DNA of 64,000 nucleotides, taken from the NCBI GenBank assembly GCA_026182355.1, contig JAPFBL010000587.1, positions 84,501 through 148,500 on the forward strand, read 5' to 3'. Below, piece by piece: positions 61,332 to 64,000 of this stretch. Each line of letters begins with the position of its first letter. Positions within the stretch are counted from its first letter, which is position 1. Under the pieces are notes generated by a model. The model did no database searches, was not told the DNA's origin, and saw only the letters and a list, made by a program, of their open reading frames with translations. This DNA comes from Hermatobates lingyangjiaoensis (Eukaryota; Arthropoda; Insecta; Hemiptera; Hermatobatidae). A program made the translations under genes and the position numbers.

Positions 61332-62000
61332 CTAGGGTTTGTCGGTTTTTAAAAACCGGTTTTTTTGGAGAAAATTATGAAATTCGAAAACGGGTTTTTT
61401 AGTAGAAATTATCGGTTTTCAATGTATGAATAACACATAAAAAAAAATTTGAAAATGACAAATGTAGCCAAATGTACCAGATTGATGAAAAAACTGTTGC
61501 AAGCGGTTTGGTTCTTGGAATCATATCGGTCCGATTTAATAATATGGTTATCATAAATATAATATGGTTATAAAATAATATGGTTAATAATATGGTTATT
61601 ATAAAAATATGAAAATATATTGTTTTTATTTATTCGAACCCTTTGCTGAAAAACTCGATTCACTATTATAAAAATATTTCCATCCTTATATGTGAAAATA
61701 TGTATAAACAACGAATAATTGTTTTTAAAGTTATTTAATCCTATTCAACTATTATTTCTTTGTTCTACTAAATTGCGTAAAAAAATATTACTATCAATAA
61801 AATTGAACAGTAAATAATTTCAGTCAAAAACTGCTTTTAATCACTAAATTTTCTGTTAAAATTATTTGTTCGAATTACAGAATATTCGAGCAAAAAATTT
61901 TTTGTTATAAAAATTGGAAACCGGTTAAAACCGGTTTTCTGGAAAAAATTACTATTCGAAAACCGGTTTTCTAAAATGTCGGTTTTTGTATAAACCCTAG
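61332..62000 (+). mobile_element. CCGGTTTT-type non-autonomous element, near complete
   Basis: Ends CTAGGGTTTGTCGGTTTTTA and GGTTTTTGTATAAACCCTAG are inverted. Subterminal AAAAACCGG / CCGGTTTT palindromes. The interior is AT-rich without ORF. Flanking 8 bp agree at 5 positions only, so a TSD is unproven. Confidence 0.65.
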
Positions 62001-62092
62001 TGTGTTTGTTCTCTTGTGGGACTGCAACTGCAAACTAACCTTACATTATTTCGTATATACTGTGATTATGATATCATATCATAATCACTAAT

Positions 62093-62656
62093 ACTGTCTT
62101 TTCCCGATCATAAGACACTGTCTTACTTAATTTTTAGGTCAAAAATCCGTGCTAGGGCTTATTCTCAGGGGGAGGGCTTCAAGTACATTAAGTAGATTTA
62201 CATATTTTTGTTAAATATTTATTTTTATACAGAAATTTAAATTTATTCGATTAAAGTCATGTCATCTTCTGGAACATCGTCATAAATTATCAACATTTTG
62301 AATTCCGTTCTGATTTTTCTCCAAGTCTATTTCCTGTAGAATCGTTGGTCTGAATCTCTCATGTCTTGCAATATAGCTGTGGCTAAATTAATACTTCATG
62401 TCTAAGTAGCCTCCTTGAAACGAACTTTATAGGTAAACAAGGAATTTCTTGGAATATTTTTTTTTAAGAATTCTCTGAAATATTACGACAGCTATAGATA
62501 CCTACTACATTCAACAGCAATTTTTTTTAACGAATTATATTTTTCACATTATCTTAACTAAGGTCTATTTTCAGGGGAGAGCATATAGTCCAAGACGTCC
62601 CGAAAATACGCTAGGACTTATTTTCTAGGGATGTCTTATTTTTGGAGAAAGACGGT
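62093..62656 (+). mobile_element. CCGTC-ended MITE, best copy
   Basis: Ends ACTGTCTTTTCCCGATCATA, AGAC and GTCTTATTTTTGGAGAAAGA, CGGT are imperfect inverted repeats. Internal GGGCTTATTCTCAGGGGG and GGACTTATTTTCTAGGGATG are subterminal. Fragments at 24271, 38505, 39118, 54720 and 55380. No transposase. Confidence 0.65.
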
Positions 62657-62800
62657 ATTAATAATCACTAATACTAATAATCACTAATACTAATAATCAC
62701 TAATACTAATAATCACTAATACTAATAATCACTAATACTAATAATCACTAATAATAATAATCACTAATAATAATAATCACTAATACTAATAATCACTAGT
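62656..62800 (-). repeat. Minisatellite TAATAATCACTAATAC
   Basis: About nine copies, reverse complement of the unit at 10265-11045. It starts directly at the right end of the MITE; AATCACTAATAC also occurs at the MITE's left edge (62081-62092). Confidence 0.85.
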
Positions 62801-63470
62801 ACTCAGCAATAATATGCTAACTATTATCGACATATACCATTTCTACATTAAATTCGTATAGTAAATAGTATAGTTGCTCCAGTAAATACAAAACGAGGTA
62901 AATTCATATATCGAGATACTACAGTATACCAAAGTAAATCATCATCACGCTTTATTCAGTAAACTCTAATAATAAAATCTTTTCTTTTATATGATTCCAT
63001 ATAAATTACTATAAAGTCCAGGGGAATTACTCATCATAAATTTATGTTGTTGTTTATGAATTCAGTGCACGATAATATAATGGTAGTAGAGTCAAGGTGA
63101 TAGAGCATGACAAAAACTAGACAAAGAGACGAGTTATTCAAACAAGCTGTTTAAAGCTTATGATGAAGATGTTTTCGTTGCTGATGATTTGTCAACAAAG
63201 AAAGGCCTCTTTAGCATAAGGGATTTAAAACCCCTTTTTACTTCTGGACCTCAAGTAAAGTGAAGCCTGACTTTATCATAAGGTCTTACAAAACAGCATT
63301 ACTTTAGTCTACCTTAAAACTTAAAGAACGGTCATTTATCTAGACTTATCTTTTAGATTTATTTTCTTAGAAAACCACTATTATGTAAAAGTAAGAACGG
63401 TTTTTCTTTTCAGTTTAACTTAAATTATGTAAGTTTGTTTTATTTTTTAGATTGGGCACTTATTTAAGGC
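62801..63470. other. No gene seen
   Basis: AT-rich, no supported feature. Confidence 0.4.
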
Positions 63471-63474
63471 AAAT

Positions 63475-63705
63475 GAGTGTATAAGGACACTTGGTGTCAC
63501 CTATCCAAGAGAAAACAATGACAAAAATTGTTTAACTTATTTATTATATTCAAAGGATTATTATGAGTGAAATATGGCTCATTATTAATTAGGCATCCAT
63601 TCAAACTATAGATAAGCAACATTATACTGGATATGTAAGCACATGGTGTCACCCATCCAAGTGATAAAAACGCCCAATATTGCTTAACTTATTTGACAAT
63701 GGGTA
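63475..63705 (+). repeat. Diverged ~160-bp tandem duplication
   Basis: GACACTTGGTGTCACCTATC, CAAG near 63487 and GCACATGGTGTCACCCATCC, AAGTG near 63639, each followed by TTGTTTAACTTATTT / TTGCTTAACTTATTT. Confidence 0.5.
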
Positions 63706-63739
63706 TTAATATGTTAAAAGAAAGAAACTGCAACTATGA

Positions 63740-64000
63740 TACAAAGTCATTAGGATGTTTCAGCTAACCTCCCACAAGTGTATGGTAAAGACCCGAAGAA
63801 GACTGTCCCGAAGAAGGAGAAAGGAAGTTACTCTCGTAGGGAGCCTGAATGATGGTTTGTGTAAATTCTGCAAAGAAGAAGAAGAAACACCGTTGCACCT
63901 GCTGGCTGACTGTCAGGCAACTTTTCTGCACAGAGTTAGGTGTTTCAGGACACTCAACAAAACCATAGAAAAAACTATTAACGGTGGACCCAGTAAAAGT
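63740..64000 (+). pseudogene. LINE ORF 3' fragment (RNase H tail and zinc-knuckle), cut by window edge
   Basis: Open frame of 87 codons from after a TGA (63737-63739) to the edge. It reads YKVIRMFQLTSHKCMVKTR, then RRRRKEVTLVGSLNDGL, CKFCKEEEETPLHLLADC (from 63860), QATFLHRVRCFRTLNKTIE. The Leu-Thr-x-His stretch before a CxxC-x(8)-H-x(4)-C motif is the usual end of I/R1/Jockey-type LINE ORF2 proteins (end of RNase H followed by a zinc-knuckle). No stop is seen before 64000, so it may continue. The RT and endonuclease domains are not in the preceding sequence, so the copy is 5'-truncated. It differs in sequence from the LINE remnant at 31311. Confidence 0.65.

Overview
This window reads as non-genic, repeat-dominated DNA from a large, AT-rich animal nuclear genome. 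The reasons are long stop-interrupted stretches, tRNA-derived SINEs, hAT and pogo-like non-autonomous transposons, decayed LINE and Penelope-like (PLE) coding pieces, and very abundant (TA)n, (GA)n and (CA)n microsatellites. I cannot name the species. An invertebrate is plausible because PLEs and hammerhead-like ribozyme repeats are common there, but this is inference. No complete host gene is visible. The only host-like coding signal is one candidate terminal exon at 51852-52034.

Layout: 1-4.2 kb holds tandem SINE heads and the first inverted-repeat (foldback) elements. 4.2-9.8 kb is dense in foldbacks. 10.3-11.05 kb is a 16-bp-type minisatellite. 11.3-14.6 kb is a SINE whose body is expanded into about 39 copies of a 78-bp satellite. 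16.4-17.6 kb is a second SINE split by a different minisatellite. 18.3-22.5 kb is GA-rich minisatellite. 22.7-25.5 kb holds a hAT with a perfect 8-bp target-site duplication (TSD) and a CCGTC-ended MITE family. 27.3-29.35 kb is a 142-bp tandem array and 29.75-30.8 kb a CT/CA-rich one. 31.3-32.3 kb has a LINE 3' remnant and the best full-length foldback, with a 16-bp TSD. 33.9-39.4 kb has hAT and pogo elements, a small ribozyme-like tandem array, a satellite made from a hAT end, and a PLE reverse-transcriptase fragment. 39.6-47 kb is again foldbacks between (TA)n and (GA)n. 48.4-54.2 kb carries five tandem arrays, one built only of SINE tRNA heads. 54.7-62.8 kb is nested transposons, PLE N-terminal remnants, CT-rich DNA and more SINEs. 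The right edge runs into a LINE ORF fragment.

The main theme is a set of short inverted-repeat elements. At least six sequence families share one motif: CTGANGA, a small hairpin, GAA(A), a 4-6 nt palindrome, one nucleotide, then bases complementary to those just before CTGANGA. This is the layout of a minimal type I hammerhead ribozyme with a very short stem III, as described for Penelope-like elements and retrozymes. Three copies of the main family (family A) have direct repeats of 12-16 bp, which points to insertion by reverse transcription rather than cut-and-paste. PLE coding remnants in the same window support that origin.

The second theme is satellite birth from transposons. Two SINEs carry internal tandem expansions, one array consists of SINE tRNA heads, and one array consists of a hAT end plus its flank.
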